DNA of 64,000 nt from Sipunculus nudus (Eukaryota > Annelida > Sipuncula > Golfingiida > Sipunculidae): contig CM049315.1 in the NCBI GenBank assembly GCA_026874595.1, positions 62,123,389-62,187,388 of the forward strand, given 5' to 3'. The notes under the pieces were generated by a model. The model worked only from the letters and a program-made list of their open reading frames with translations, was not told the origin of the DNA and made no database searches. Of the stretch, positions 1 to 12,395 are shown piece after piece. Position numbers and translations under genes: made by a program. How positions within the stretch are numbered: position 1 is the first letter of the stretch; each line of letters begins with the position of its first letter.

Positions 1-1110
1 ACTGTGCCTCCAACATGCATCGTGGTATGGCGAAAAACGGCGCGAGATTTGACGAGACTAAACAATGTGACCCCTGAATGTGACTGCGAGTGTCAGCCGC
101 TATCCAGCGCTGCAAACCATGTGTCTGTAGCGTAAAAAATGACAGAATTATAGGCATTTCTTTGAATGGTCACGTGTTCTCGTTTCACGAGAAACGGTGG
201 GAGATATGACGAGACTTGCCATTGAATGGCTTAGAACTAGAGGGATGCTGTCTAACGGCAAAAACCAGACCTGTCTATCGCAAATATCAACAGAGATAGA
301 AGCTGGAAAACTCCGAATTTTCAGATTGTCAAGTTTTACCCCAAAATTTGGTAACCATGGTAACGGCGGCACGAAGCAACATGTGCGAAGGGATAAGCCA
401 ATGTTCCTAGTTTCAGATACGACCAAAAAAAATGGTGTCACGTTTAATATTTTTTGAGATATTGCAGAAAAATGATATGTTACAGTGTTTCAGGTACCAC
501 GCCCCCTGGTGGCTATTTCCAAAAAATGAAAAACCGATTTCGAGATATTTATTAATAACACAAAATATATCAATTTCAAAGCCATTGTTAAAAAAATGCA
601 ACCTGTAGGTCATATTTAATGAAATCTCGAAGACTCTCGTTTGACGAGAAACGGTGCAAGATTTTGCAAGATTTTTGATTGGATCACCGAGAACTCACCA
701 AGGGCTACAAGATGCAAAAAAATTGACCTCTCCAGCATAAAAACTGACAGAGTTAGAAGCTGAAAACTGCATATTTTCAAAATTCAAAAGTTTTACCCCA
801 AAAATAGAGAAATCTGGCAATAGCGCACTTTGGCACCTATGCGCCAAAATAAGCCCATGGACCCCAGTTGAAGGTGCTGCGATGGAAATGGCCCAATGTT
901 TAATAGTTCTGGAGGTGTAGCACCAAAACAAATTTTCATGTTTTTTCATCTGCAACGCCCCCTGGCGGCCATTTCCAAAATCTGGAAAAACAATTTCGAG
1001 ATATTCTTGTGTTACATAAAATATCTCAGAATCAGTACGATTGCTGCAAATTTGAAAAATATCACGAAATCCCATGATTCCTCCCCCAAAAAATGTAACC
1101 ATGGTAACGG
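1..1110. repeat. two diverged direct copies of a ~470-bp repeat
   Basis: Two collinear copies are visible, about 140-610 and 625-1110. Both run through a CGAGAAACGGTG start, a stretch ending AAGTTTTACCCCAAAA, an ACGCCCCCTGG segment followed by CCATTTCC or CTATTTCC, and TTTCGAGATATT. A third, cut copy may begin before base 1, since the first 60 bases repeat the ACGGCGCGAGATTTGACGAG part. No coding potential is recognised; the short ORFs on both strands repeat between copies and so are not genes. Confidence 0.65.
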
Positions 1111-1219
1111 CAAATTTAAGTGAGCTACATGTCAAAAGAAAGGCCTTGGAATGCCGATTAAAATGAGCCATGTTTGAAGTGGCTATGACAAATGGTAATG
1201 GAGATATGAAGAAAAGAGC

Positions 1220-1630
1220 ACTTTAGGAACTTTTGATGACCTTGACCTTGACCTTTGGCCTATATTGACCAAAAACAATAGGCTTCTTGCACTTTTGATT
1301 ATCTATAAAGTGTGTAAGTTTGAAAGTGATTGGTGCAAAATTGAGACCTGTAGAGAGATGACAGACAAACAGACAGACATCCGCGACTGACCAACCAGCT
1401 TGCGAAAATCGAAGATTTCCGGCAAGCAACAAACAGACAGACATCGGCGACTGACCAACCAGCTTGCGAAAATCGAAGATTTCCGGCAAGCAACAAACAG
1501 ACAAACGGACATACGGAACAGACCAACTGGCTTGCGAAAATCGAAAATTTTCGGCAAGCAAAACACAAACAGACATACGCAACTGACCAACATGCTCGCC
1601 CAAATCGAAGATTTCCGGCAAGCAACAAGT
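1220..1630 (+). repeat. ~64-bp tandem array with GACAGACA tract
   Basis: Four units of about 64 bp start near 1403, 1468, 1534 and 1596. Each begins GAAAATCGAAGATTTCCGG and continues into CAAACAGACA and GACTGACCAACC or variants. The array follows a GACCTTGACCTTGACCT block at 1240-1260. Long ORFs in several minus-strand frames are by-products of the repeat. A related array lies in reverse orientation at 62690-63140. Confidence 0.75.
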
Positions 1631-2269
1631 AGCCCATGGGGCAGTATACGCTCAGCTGACTGATGAGTCGGGCGATGTTCCTAGATCCATTTATGTTTGG
1701 TACTGTTTTTTTCTCTCCGAGGACATAATAAATAAGCCTATAATTAATGCAAATGAGGTAATGGTGACCTAACTACCGCCATGGAGGTAGTATTGGTATA
1801 GGGGTCACACGGTGCAAAAATGTGCAAGATTCAGCACCAGAGATTATGTAACTAGTCATGTCTGAACATTTACTACTGATTGTAGAAGTGCAAATGATGT
1901 TTTTTGCCTGTACTTTGCAGAATATAGGTTGTCGTGACCTTGTGTACGTTCCAAAATGATTTGTTTGATATTAGGTTAGAAATCTTTGGATCCAATGATT
2001 ACAACTTGATCCATATAACACATAAAAAAATCAGAGCACTAGGCATTCATGAAACCACAACAGAGAAAATGGCACTATTGTTGTACCTGCTGTACCTGGG
2101 TAATCCAAACTACATGTATAATGCGTGAAAATAAAAAAAATAAAACGCACCATCTGCATGCGGATGAATTTAGTCATGATAAAAATACAAACGATGTTTA
2201 TGGACACTTGATGAAACTAGCTGAGAAACTGATATAAATTCCTTCATTCGACGGTATAAAAATGCCGGG
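1631..2269. other. repeat-derived sequence, no gene seen
   Basis: After CGCTCAGCTGACTGATGAG (1650-1668), a motif that also ends other repeat families here, the sequence contains a fragment (about 1885-1940, TTTTTTGCCTGTACTTTGCAGAATATAGG) resembling units of the array at 34850-36195. No exon or RNA gene is recognised. Confidence 0.5.
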
Positions 2270-2667
2270 AAAAAAATCGTGAAAAATAAACACAGCTGGC
2301 ACCACAAGTCTTCCGACTGATGAAACTAGCCATGATCAAGCATACCATGTTTAAGGATACTAGGTTGACAAACAACTAAGAAACTGATGCAATTGTAATT
2401 GACAGTTTCATAATTACAAGTAATACGCTTATAGGTGGCACCACCAGTCTTTAGCACCTGATGAAACGATTTATGATCGATAAGCACAAAAGGCTTTAGG
2501 GGAATTGAACAGGAAACCACAGCTGAGAAACTGAAAAAAACTGCTGTCTTCTGTCCCAGAAAATTAGAGGAAAAAAACGTGTGAAAAATTAAAAAAATAT
2601 AGCCGATGCCACCAGGTTTAACAGACTCATAAATCTAGTCATGATTACTGGATGGTCACTGGTCACT
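2270..2667 (+). repeat. degenerate ~150-bp repeat units with GGCACCACCAGTCTT
   Basis: Units near 2296, 2433 and 2603 share a (T)GGCACCACCAGTCTT-like start followed by GATGAAAC and CATGAT. They look like shortened relatives of the ~335-bp array at 29661-31985, which opens GGTGGCGCCACCAGTCTG and has the same GATGAAAC...CATGATCA order. Another degenerate unit lies at about 3860, beyond the minisatellite, so the minisatellite probably expanded inside this array. Confidence 0.55.
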
Positions 2668-3802
2668 GGATGGACCCACAGTTGAGAAATTGACTTTCAC
2701 TTGATGGACCCACAGTTGAGAAATTGATTTTCACTGGTTGGACCCATAGTTGAGAAATTGATTTTCACTGGATGGACCCACAGTTGAGAAATTGATTTTC
2801 ACTGGATGGACCCACAGTTGAGAAATTGATTTTCACTGGATGGACCCACAGTTGAGAAATTGATTTTCACTGGATGGACCCACAATTGAGAAATTGATTT
2901 TCACTGGATGGACCCACAGTTGAGAAAATGATTTTCAGTGGATGGACCCACAGTTGAGAAATTGATTTTCAATGGATGGACCCACAGTTGAGAAATTGAT
3001 TTTCACTGGATGGACCCACAGTTGAGAAATTGATTTTCACTGGATGGACCCACAGTTGAGAAATTGATTTTACTGGATGGACCCACAGTTGAGAAATTGA
3101 TTTTCACTGGATGGACCCACAGTTGAGAAATTGATTTTCACTGGATGGACCCACAGTTGAGAAATTGATTTTCACTGGATGGACCCACAGTTGAGAAATT
3201 GATTTTCACTGGATGGACCCACAGTTGAGAAATTGATTTTCACTGGATGGACCCACAGTTGAGAAATTGATTTTCACTGGATGGACCCACAGTTGAGAAA
3301 TTGATTTTACTGGATGGACCCACAGTTGAGAAATTGATTTTCACTGGATGGACCCACAGTTGAGAAATTGATTTTCACTGGATGGACCCACAGTTGAGAA
3401 ATTGATTTTCACTGGATGGACCCACAGTTGAGAAATTGATTTTCACTGGATGGACCCACAGTTGAGAAATTGATTTTCACTGGATGGACCCACAGTTGAG
3501 AAATTGATTTTCACTGGATGGACCCACAGTTGAGAAAATGATTTTCACTGGATGGACCCACAGTTGAGAAATTGATTTTCACTGGATGGACCCACAGTTG
3601 AGAAATTGATTTTCACTGGATGGACCCACAGTTGAGAAATTGATTTTCACTGGATGGACCCACAGTTGAGAAATTGATTTTACTGGATGGACCCACAGTT
3701 GAGAAATTGATTTTCACTGGATGGACCCACAGTTGAGAAATTGATTTTCACTGGATGGACCCACAGTTGAGAAATTGATTTTCACTGGATGGACCCACAG
3801 TT
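2668..3802 (+). repeat. 34-bp minisatellite, about 33 copies
   Basis: The unit starts GGATGGACCCACAGTTGAG and ends TTGATTTTCACT, 34 bp. It is repeated head to tail for 1135 bp with very few substitutions. Three units are 33 bp long, with TTTTACTGG in place of TTTTCACTGG (about 3069, 3306 and 3679). Two units carry GAGAAAATG in place of GAGAAATTG (2921 and 3531). The high unit identity points to recent expansion or gene conversion. It does not encode a continuous ORF. Confidence 0.97.
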
Positions 3803-4192
3803 CAGACACTGATGCATTTGCTACTTTTTTGCGGTTTTAAAAACATAAAAAAGTACGTGTTGCCACCAGTATTTAGCAACTCTATGGTAAATATGCAAAG
3901 CAATAAGCTAAGCAGGATTTAAATTTTATGGAAATTTCTGTTTTAAAAATAGTTTGTATATATAGTATATTTTAGTTTAGATTTTATAACAGGAATATAA
4001 CATTGTTTTCTTAGTATAGTGTGTATTTTATAAAGCCCATTTAAAAGATTCACATGTGTGAAAGCTCCATGTTTAAATGGCTCAGGTGAGGGTGAGAGTG
4101 TTCCAGCCCCAGATTTTTTTTATTCAGCCCTCCTGGTCACACCAAGACCCATTTTAATAGATCAATCCTAAAGTTGTTTAGACATAACTTAC
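3803..4192 (-). other. intron sequence downstream of the NIDO exon
   Basis: This follows the splice donor of the exon at 4193-4516 in the direction of that gene. It holds one degenerate GCCACCAGT repeat unit near 3860 and AT-rich sequence. No further exon of the gene is recognised here. Confidence 0.5.
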
Positions 4193-4516
4193 CATTAAAG
4201 TAGGATCATTCTCGTAATTCCAGTAATATCCCCATGGGTACGGATGTGTGTTTTCCCAACAAACCACGATCACCTCTGTGGCGACAAATTCGTTAGTCTT
4301 GGCGTAATCTTGTATGTCCAGCTCGGCTTTGGTGCACGTCCCGGAGTCGGAGTCCTCGTCACTACACTTGTAATGTCGGAATCGAACCTGACATCCCGGA
4401 CATCGGGCATCTTGAGCCACGAAAAAAGGCGCCAAGATATTGGACCCAGGTGGTAACCTGCTGCTGTCCCGCGTATTTAACGGATCATTGAACGCCACGT
4501 AGCCATTAACGGAGAT
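4193..4516 (-). CDS. internal exon of a NIDO-domain protein (partial gene)
   Basis: On the minus strand a 324-bp open exon begins after the acceptor TTTTTTCAG and ends before the donor GTAAGTTA. It is 108 codons long with both ends in phase 0. The translation starts ISVNGYVAFNDP and continues PPGSNILAPFFV, then a segment with four cysteines (ARCPGCQ..YKC..GTC), and ends ENDPTLM. The NG-x-V-x-F strand followed by APFF is the signature of the NIDO domain of nidogen, alpha-tectorin and sushi/nidogen/EGF proteins, which are extracellular. The acidic DEDSDSGT insert is unusual. It fits in phase with the exon at 36680-36804. No downstream exon is recognised in the window, so the gene continues beyond base 1 or ends in an unrecognised exon. 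The exact orthologue is unknown. Confidence 0.8.
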
Positions 4517-4654
4517 CTGAAAAAAGTGACAGACCGAAAATATCAAAAAGGCAGTATATTATTACCATTAACACGTCCGGCGTCCGACACACCAAGATTA
4601 TATATGATAAAACCTATGATTACTGATACCACTCTATTTCTATTGGGCTAGCCA

Positions 4655-4960
4655 AAGTTGATTTTTTTCCAATTTTAAGGGCATTGCTTATGCTAGGTCA
4701 AACAGCCATAGAGTGAAGAAAAAAAATGTGGGTGGATGCCACCTAAAATTTTGAATTTCAAGGTCATTTTCAAGGTCAAACTGAAAATGGGGTCAGCCAA
4801 GGTCGATTTTTCACTTTTGGAGACATTGCTTGTTTATATCAGGCATCCATGGCAGATCATCCAACCAAAAAGTCATGGAAAAAGTGTAGGTGGATGCCAT
4901 CCTACATTTTTATCTTTACAAAGTCAAACCGAAGAAAATTGAACTTGAACGGGTAGAGTG
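4655..4960 (+). repeat. two ~145-bp tandem units
   Basis: Copies at about 4655-4800 and 4795-4960 share the order GCCAAGGTCGATTTTT / GACATTGCTT / GTAGGTGGATGCC (first copy GTGGGTGGATGCC). The family is unknown and no coding function is seen. Confidence 0.6.
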
Positions 4961-6875
4961 TTTCTCCGTCAATAAAACCAAAGTATATTCGGTAACCTTA
5001 AGCTTTAGAGATATATTTGTGTCAAGTGCAAAATACCCAAGCCACGTAATAATAATGTTCATAATTTATTACACTTAAAAGTATGAAAAGTACAACTTAA
5101 AAGTGTGTTTTTGTTCACGCAGTAACGTTTTTACTACTCTGAATCAAGACAAATGGAAGCGGTGTAAAGCGCGGTAATGTGTCCCTCAAAGTGACTTTAA
5201 CACACTTTAAATGATAAAAGAAAAATGGCAACATTTTGTATAATGCAGGATAAGAGGTCCATGAATAACGGATATATGCTTATAATAATGTTGTTTTGGG
5301 AGGAAGTTGTGAGTATCAGAACAGGGGCGTATCTAGGATTTAGGTTAAGGAGGGGTCCCAGTCGCACGGACTTATGATAATTCCTGAATAAAGGTCCCCA
5401 GGCCGCATTAATTGGTCTGAACTCCTAATAAAAGGTGCGGCAGCTGAACAGGGAGGGAGGTGTGTGTGTGTGTGTGGGGGGGGGGGGGGGTGGGGGGGGG
5501 GCGAACCCCCTGGACCCCTCCTCTGGATACGTTTCTGCAGAAGACCCTGGATGGACGTTTCACATTTAAAGTTAAACGCATACTGAAACTTTCAAAATGG
5601 CTCTAAAAATAGCTGTCACAGTGACAAAAAAGGCGATTTCTATCATTAGCCTATATTATAATCATAAAATATAAATCTTTTATTGATTATTATAGTAGCT
5701 ATAAATAAGGGCTGTGTTTAGAGCCGGCAGAAAGGAATATACAAGCGAGCACTAAGAGTATTACTTTCTCATCAGATTTGGGACCTTTTTCCGATAATTG
5801 CAGTGATGTCAGATCTTCAACGGATTTTATACAGATTTAATACGGACTGTCTCCAGTTTGCCTTTGGATTATTACTATTTACGTGGATTATTTACGTTAA
5901 AGGACTCTTGTTGAGCTGTGACAGTGGTGGTATCCACTCTCGGACTGTACACTTTTATTATTGTTAAACTGTGTAATTGTATTGATTAAGTGTATTGTAA
6001 TGTTAGGATTGTTCTAAGAATAAATTATAATTATTAGTTAACATAAAACCACTGACTTCTTTATTCATTCCACTAAACATTTTACGTTGCCTAGTGTTAC
6101 AGAATCTGTTTTTTTTATCTCCGTAACAAATTTGTGCTGGTCATGATTACGTGATCTGTTGTTATTAGGTTCTGTAACATTGTATAATTGATAAGCTGAT
6201 CCACATTAATTTCCGACATTTGTAATGGATGGCCTTAATGTAATTATGCAGTTCGACAACCAAAACATATCAATCATATATGATAAATTTGTAAAATTAC
6301 TTGGGTTATCTTTTGATAATGACTTCATTTGAGATACAATGATTTGAAATGTGCTCCATTGCAAGTACACAGTCAAATATGCTTCAGCTTATTAAATAAA
6401 GATTTAATCCATTGGACCAGGATATTCGTGTTGGTATCTACAGAGAGCCTTTTTTTCTCCTGCATACTGCTTTTAAGGGCGCCCTTTATATAGCTTTTTT
6501 TGTGGTAATGAAAACCTAGGGGACATTCTAAGTAAGTTTCTCAATGCAATTTTCAAGGTCAAATGGAACAGAATAGAAAGGTTCACAAAGCATTTATTTT
6601 GTTGAACTTCAAAGTAGAGTACCACATATAAAATTGTTCTTTAAAACATCACAGTATACATTCGGGTGTACATCAAAGTTACACATCCCAGATGAATGTT
6701 TTGCATTACTGTTGAACAATAGGTCACACATTCATAAAAAAGTTACATCACTTGGTTGCAGGAAAAAAACCCACTTAAACATAATGGAGGAGGCAGCATG
6801 TATATACCGTATATGACAATATAACTTCTGTTGGTGACAAGTTGAAACGGTAGATTATTAATTTAGTACTAATCC
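4961..6875. other. intronic sequence without recognised gene
   Basis: The only notable item is a (GT)n tract followed by long G runs at about 5461-5510, embedded in a fragment running GGGGCGTATCTAGGATT to GGACCCCTCCTCTGGATAC, which looks like the end of a dispersed repeat. The remainder is AT-rich and shows no exon, RNA gene or transposase. Confidence 0.5.
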
Positions 6876-7260
6876 TAACCTGAAGTATAAGGGGTGAAGG
6901 CTTGGTGACAGGTTGTGTTGACACGGCGCTCCGCAAAACTTTGAAATATTAAACGAAATACTGTGTTATTTATCAGAAGTCTCGGGCTATGGACTAGTTA
7001 CACTTCCTGAATATTTGGAGGTCCACTAGAAGGAAAATTGTGTGATATTAATGAGGTAAATATTCAAATTTATCATTGACATTATCAACAGGAGTAATTG
7101 GGCGCTGGATCATTCATTAGGCACCTGCCTGAATTTCCTTAGGCACGGCTATTCAATACTGAGTACTGTAGGAGCCGCTCCTAATTGAACACGTGACAAT
7201 CCACGTTGCAGTCAACAAGTTGGTTTTGATCATATTAAAGACAGGAACCAAATCATAGAA

Positions 7261-8034
7261 ATGGAAGCAAACGAGATACCTGCATCGATGAGTGACAGAC
7301 AATTATTGGAGATAATTTGGAAAAAAGTGTCTACTATTGAGGAAATGAACAACACAATGAAAACTTTTGTTAATCGTGTAAATAAAGTTGAAAAAGATAT
7401 TTCTGAAGTAAGAGAGAACTTTGAAGAATTAGAACGTGGAGTTTCATACTTAGAGACAGAACTTGTTGAATGTAAAGCTGATGTTGAAAAATTAAAAACA
7501 TCTGCAGCGTCTCTTGAAAGTGTTAAACATGTTCAACAGGAAGTCATTGATATTAGTAATCAACTACGCAAGAAGAACATCCTGATACATAATGTGCCTG
7601 AAGGAACAGGAAATGAAGACTGTATTGGCGTCGCTAACACAGTGATATTAGAGGATAAAGAGTATGGGTCTTTACCAAAAATAGAAGTGGCGTATAGATA
7701 TGGGGCAAGAAGGTCAGCCGGATCCCAGCAAGCCTCTGAGGAACAACAGACTCGTCGGCCAATACTCATTCGATTAAGCAGTGAAACTGATAAAATAGGA
7801 ATTCTACGAGCTGCAGCGAAATCAACAAGGCTAAGAGAGTCCAGAATTGACCTCACGGACGATATTCACCCTGCTACAAGGATGATACATAAAAAATTAG
7901 TAACTGTTATGAAGGATATGAGAGCTAAAGGATGGATGGCCTATATACAAAACGTCCCGAGGGTAATTAAATACAAGAACACTCCTAAAGGGACGAGAGG
8001 ACCTCTGAAAACGTATAGTATAAAAGAGGACTAA
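7261..8034 (+). CDS. LINE ORF1 protein (L1 ORF1p-like, RNA-binding)
   Basis: An uninterrupted 257-residue ORF. Residues ~15-105 form a heptad-rich, charged coiled coil (EEMNNTMKTFVNRVNKVEKD and following) expected to trimerise. Residues ~108-180 hold the RRM start RKKNILIHNVPEG, typical of L1 ORF1p/Transposase_22, and the second RRM strand RRPILIRLSS at ~167. Residues ~185-257 are the C-terminal domain (DDIHPATRMIHKKL to VIKYKNTPKG). In L1 this protein coats the element RNA and has chaperone activity. The first ATG after the leader is used; upstream sequence in this frame shows no extension of the domain. It looks functional, unlike its ORF2 partner 442 bp downstream. Confidence 0.93.
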   Translation: MEANEIPASMSDRQLLEIIWKKVSTIEEMNNTMKTFVNRVNKVEKDISEVRENFEELERGVSYLETELVECKADVEKLKTSAASLESVKHVQQEVIDISNQLRKKNILIHNVPEGTGNEDCIGVANTVILEDKEYGSLPKIEVAYRYGARRSAGSQQASEEQQTRRPILIRLSSETDKIGILRAAAKSTRLRESRIDLTDDIHPATRMIHKKLVTVMKDMRAKGWMAYIQNVPRVIKYKNTPKGTRGPLKTYSIKED

Positions 8035-8476
8035 ATGGACAATCAAAAGGCTGTTTCTAAATATTAAGGATTGAAAGACTCTGATAGAGCGTAGTATTGG
8101 ATATACTGAATCATATAATTTGTTTTAATATGTAAGCGGAGTATCGTGAACAACTGTGATAAGTTAATATTTTCATCATCGCTAGAGGTGTAGCAGCCGA
8201 GACCTATATATTATCTGTGAGTATAACCTTTGCTGAGTATTAGAATAATTATGAGATATCGGAAACGATTCCTGTATACATAAATACTAGCTCTAACTGT
8301 ACAATATGCCCATATAACCCGTGAATTGAATATTGAACAGGGAGGAGAATCCTCAATGAATGTTGGTAATAATGAGTTATACGTTAGTAAAACAAGGGCA
8401 AATATTTATCTTCAAGTGTCCATAGGGTGCTCCATAACAATTATATGGTTTGGAAATTATGCTCTAACAAATTTAG

Positions 8477-11400
8477 ATGTCATACGAGAACAATAATTTT
8501 AAGGTTCAAATAATGTCATATAATGTTAGGGGTTTACGCAAATATAAGAAACGGCATAAGATTTTTAACTGGTTAGTAAAACATGGAGGAAGTAATGGGA
8601 GAAATTTTTTACAAGAATCTCACAGTGATAAGAAAACAGAATTCAGTTGGCGTACTCAGTGGAGGGGCGAATCTTTTTACGCCCACGGGACCAGAGACAG
8701 CTGTGGCGTAGCAATACTAGTTGCTGATAAAGTTGAATTTAAATTAGAAAAATATATTCTTGACAATGACGGACGTTATATAATACTGTTATGTATAATT
8801 CAGCGAACTGTCTGCCTCTTACTTAATGTATATGCACCAAAAACGGAGTTGGAACAATTACAGTATTTAAAAAATTTAGAAAAAGAAATGGATAGGATTA
8901 GACAAAGAAATTAATATGCATATAATAATTGGCGGAGACTTCAATGTGGCATTAACGAGCAGAGACGCCGAAGGCGGGAATATCAAGTTGAAAAAGAGGT
9001 CAGTCATGAGAATAGAGAATATTATGAAAAAATATGATCTGTGTGAGATATATGGGCTCAGAAATCCAAAAACATATGCTTATACTTGGCGATCGATTAA
9101 CCCGTTTTTACAAAGACGATTAGATTATTTTATCATATCAGAACACATGAAATCAATTGTAACAGAAACAGAAATTTTACCAAGTGTGTATTCAGATCAT
9201 TCAGTCATTATATTAAAATTTAACCGATCTTTATCCCAGAAGCATGGCCCTGGCCATTGGTGTTTAATGTGTCCTTGTTAGAAGATACAGACTATGTTAA
9301 ACAGCTAACGGAACTATATCCGGTATGGAAAGCAGAATATAAAGAAAAAAATCCAGTTATAAAGTGGGAGTATCTAAAATACAAGGTTAGGGAATTTTCA
9401 ATTAAATATTCTAAGCTTAAAAAGAAGAAGATGAAAATGGACCTGGCAAAAATAGAGACTGAGGTTAAAGAATTAGAGGACAACCTTAATTTAAATTCTT
9501 CTGAGGAATTCAAGAAAAACTATGAAATTAAGAAACAAACATTAGAAGAAATGTACAAACATATTACTGAAGGGATTATTATCCGGTCAAAATGTCAGTG
9601 GTATGAAGAAGGCGAAAAGAATACGAAATACTTTATGAATCTAGAAAACAGGAGGCAAAATCGTAACACAATTAGAAAACTAGTAATAAACAGCAAAGAG
9701 ACAAACGATAGCATTGTAATTTTACGCGAAATCAAAACTTTTTTCGAGACCAAATACGCTAGAAAGAATATATTGCCTACAGAGGAGTACACACATTTTT
9801 TACAGAAAATAACATTGCCTACGCTGTCCGGAACAGAAAAAGAAACCTTAAGGGAAGATATAAAATTAAGTGAAATATTTAATTCATTAAAAGCAATGCC
9901 AAATTCTAAAAGCTCAGGTAACGACGGATTACCAAAAGAATTCTATGTATCTTTCTTTACTATCATCAGTGAAGATTTATTTCAAGCTATACAATATAGT
10001 AATTTGACCGGAGAATTAGCTCCTAGTCAGAGACAAGCGATAATAAAATTAATTGAAAAAAAACAGGTTTCTAAATGGATGGAGGCCAATTAGTCTGTTG
10101 AACACTGATGTCAAATTAATTGGGAAAGTATTAGCGACAAGAATTAAATCATGTTTACCATCACTGATTGGCTCGGATCAATCTGCTTTCATTACTGGCC
10201 GATATATAGGGGAACCGATCAGGTTAATTTCAGATATACTGGAGTACACGAAAACCGAAAATATGAAAGGAATACTGTTCGCTGCAGATTTCGAGGCAGC
10301 GTTTGATACATTAGACCATAATTTTCTTTTTGAAGTAATGGACAAGTTTGGCTTTCCCGAAAATATCATAAAATGGGTTAAAATTTTACATGTAAATGCA
10401 GAAAGCTGTGTAATAAATAATGGCTATTCAACTGGTTATTTTAAACTTCAAAGAGGTACAAGACAAGGGGATCCACTGGCTCCATATTTATTTATATTGA
10501 CAGTGGAAATTTTACCTGAAATGATAAGAAGTAGCTCTAGTATAGAAGGAATCACAATAGATGGCACAGAAATAAAACAATGCTTATTTGCGGACGACTC
10601 GACCTTTTTTCTTAAAGACCTTAAGTCATTGAACAATCTTATAGAAATGATCAACCTCTTTTCTGAAGTATCCTCATTAAGGCTCAATCTACTTAAGTCA
10701 GAAGCGGCTTGGATTGGGTCACAGTTCAATAACATAGAAAAGTTATCATCAATTAAATGGAAGAATCTGAACCTAGATGCAATTAAAATTTTAGGTATTA
10801 ATTTTACTTATAACAAGAAACTGCATTATGAACTTAACTTTGAAAAAAATATAGATAAATTTATAATATCATTAAATATATGGAAACAACGATCATTAAC
10901 AATTTATGGACGTAAAGAGGTTGTTAATACCTTGGCATTGCCGAAATTATTATATGTATGCAACATGATAGAAACACCAGAACAAGTAATACCACGAATT
11001 AAACGAATAATAGTCGATTTTATCTGGAATGGGAGAGGCCCTAAACTCAAGTATACTGTACTTGTATCGCGATATAATGAGGGAGGAATAAATTTAATGG
11101 ATTTAGATAGTCGGCTATAAACTCAAAGAGTGATGTGGGTTAAAAGATTAAATGCCGAAAATACTCATAAATGGAAAGTTATCCCAAATAAATATTTTCA
11201 GGTAAAAGGGGGAGTGAACCTGGTCCGCTCAAATTATGATATCAGAAGTTTACCAAAAAGATTACCAGCCTTTTATGTCAGAGTGTTTAAAACGTGGGCG
11301 AAATATGCAAGCGCCAACCCTTTGGAAAAGAAACAAGTGCTAATTCAACCTCTGTGGCATAATAAGAGAATTACAACCGCAGAGAAATCCTTGTATAATT

Positions 11401-12236
11401 GAGAGCTTAATGAAATGGGCATACGATCAGTGGGGGACGTTGTCACTAATACAGGAAGCATAAAACAGTTAAGAGATTTTAGTTTTGGGAATGAAGAATT
11501 CATTAAACGACAGTACCTGAATTGGCACTGTCTGATCAATTCAATTCCAAAGGAGTGGATTACTTTGACGTGTGAGGATAAGAAAACGTATCAACTTTTC
11601 TGTATTATATGTGCAAAGGGAGGAATGAAAACGCTAGACAGTATAAAATCAAAACATGTGTATGAAACCTTTGTGGACTCTGTGAAAGAAATTTCTACAG
11701 CAAAACGTAAAATCGAACACTTGTATGAAGATGTTCAGTGGAACCATATTTGTCAAAATATCTACAAAACTTCCATTGATACTTACTCTAGGCAGTTTCA
11801 ATTTAGACTTGTGCATAATTTTTACCTAGTAATGATTTGTTATATAAATGGGGTCTTTGTGAAACACGTATGTGTACATACTGTTTTTCAGAACCTTTTT
11901 TGTAGATGTCCTGTGACAATCACACTATATTTACAGATAATGACTTGGTTAAACGAGGCAGGCATAGTGTTACCACCGGTTACAGACAAAGCACTCATTT
12001 TAGGTATTTTTGAGGAAATCGATCATAAATGGTTAATACATCAGAATTTAAATATGTTCAGGCAATATGTGTATATATCAAGAGGAGGCAATAAGTTGAG
12101 TTTAAAAGGTAATATTTCAAAGTTAAAAGGGGTCGAAGAAATTGAATATAAAATTGCCAAAAAGAAAAACAATGTCGGAAAACATGAGGAAAAATGGAAA
12201 GAACTGAGAAATAAACTGTGGATACAAAACAAATAG
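8477..12236 (+). pseudogene. LINE ORF2 (endonuclease + reverse transcriptase), broken
   Basis: This encoded the target-site nicking and reverse transcription enzyme. The endonuclease is at 8477-9281 with recognisable active-site blocks: NVRGL, LQESHSD, GGDFNV and SDHS. The reverse transcriptase runs from about 9900 to 10800: SGNDGLPKEFY, WRPISLLNTD, SDQSAFITGR, AADFEAAFD (first catalytic Asp), RGTRQGDPLAPY, and FADDST with both catalytic Asp present. A C-terminal domain follows to 12236; the CTYC half of a zinc knuckle near 11870 is out of frame. The reading frame changes near 8914, near 9257 and near 10060-10090, and in-frame stops fall at about 11118-11120 and 11400-11402. All catalytic residues survive, so the disruptions are recent. 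Family assignment is secure; activity is excluded. Confidence 0.93.
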
Positions 12237-12395
12237 AAAAGGGCAGGGAAATAGAGAGAGAGAGAGAAGAATGTAATGAAAAAAGAGCGGTACAACAGAA
12301 ATATTTGCATTGTATGTTTATATCATTTATGATGTATGTATACATGTATGCATTGATGTGAATAAGGGAGTGAAAAAAAAATAACCTGAAGTATA

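Larger units (their letters stand above)
6876..12395 (+). mobile_element. full-length L1-like LINE with 14-bp target-site duplication
   Basis: The element body is 6890-12381 (5.49 kb). It is flanked by perfect 14-bp direct repeats TAACCTGAAGTATA at 6876-6889 and 12382-12395. It has a 370-bp 5' leader, ORF1 (7261-8034), a 442-bp gap, ORF2 (8477-12236), a ~140-bp 3' UTR and a short A8-9 tail directly before the duplication. ORF1 of the coiled-coil/RRM/CTD type, together with an apurinic-type endonuclease plus reverse transcriptase ORF2, places it in the L1/Tx1 group. The perfect duplication suggests recent insertion, yet ORF2 carries three frameshifts and two in-frame stops, so this copy cannot move by itself. 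Confidence 0.95.

Noticed and set aside
1223-1663. Overlapping ORFs of 87-132 codons with a Cys-rich repeated peptide
   Set aside because: Every frame repeats with the 64-bp unit, so the peptides are products of the tandem array, not a gene.
2668-3802. CRISPR-like regular repeat array
   Set aside because: The 34-bp units are contiguous with no variable spacers, in an animal genome with introns and LINEs; it is a minisatellite.
7560-7856. 98-codon minus-strand ORF
   Set aside because: It is antisense to the well-supported LINE ORF1.
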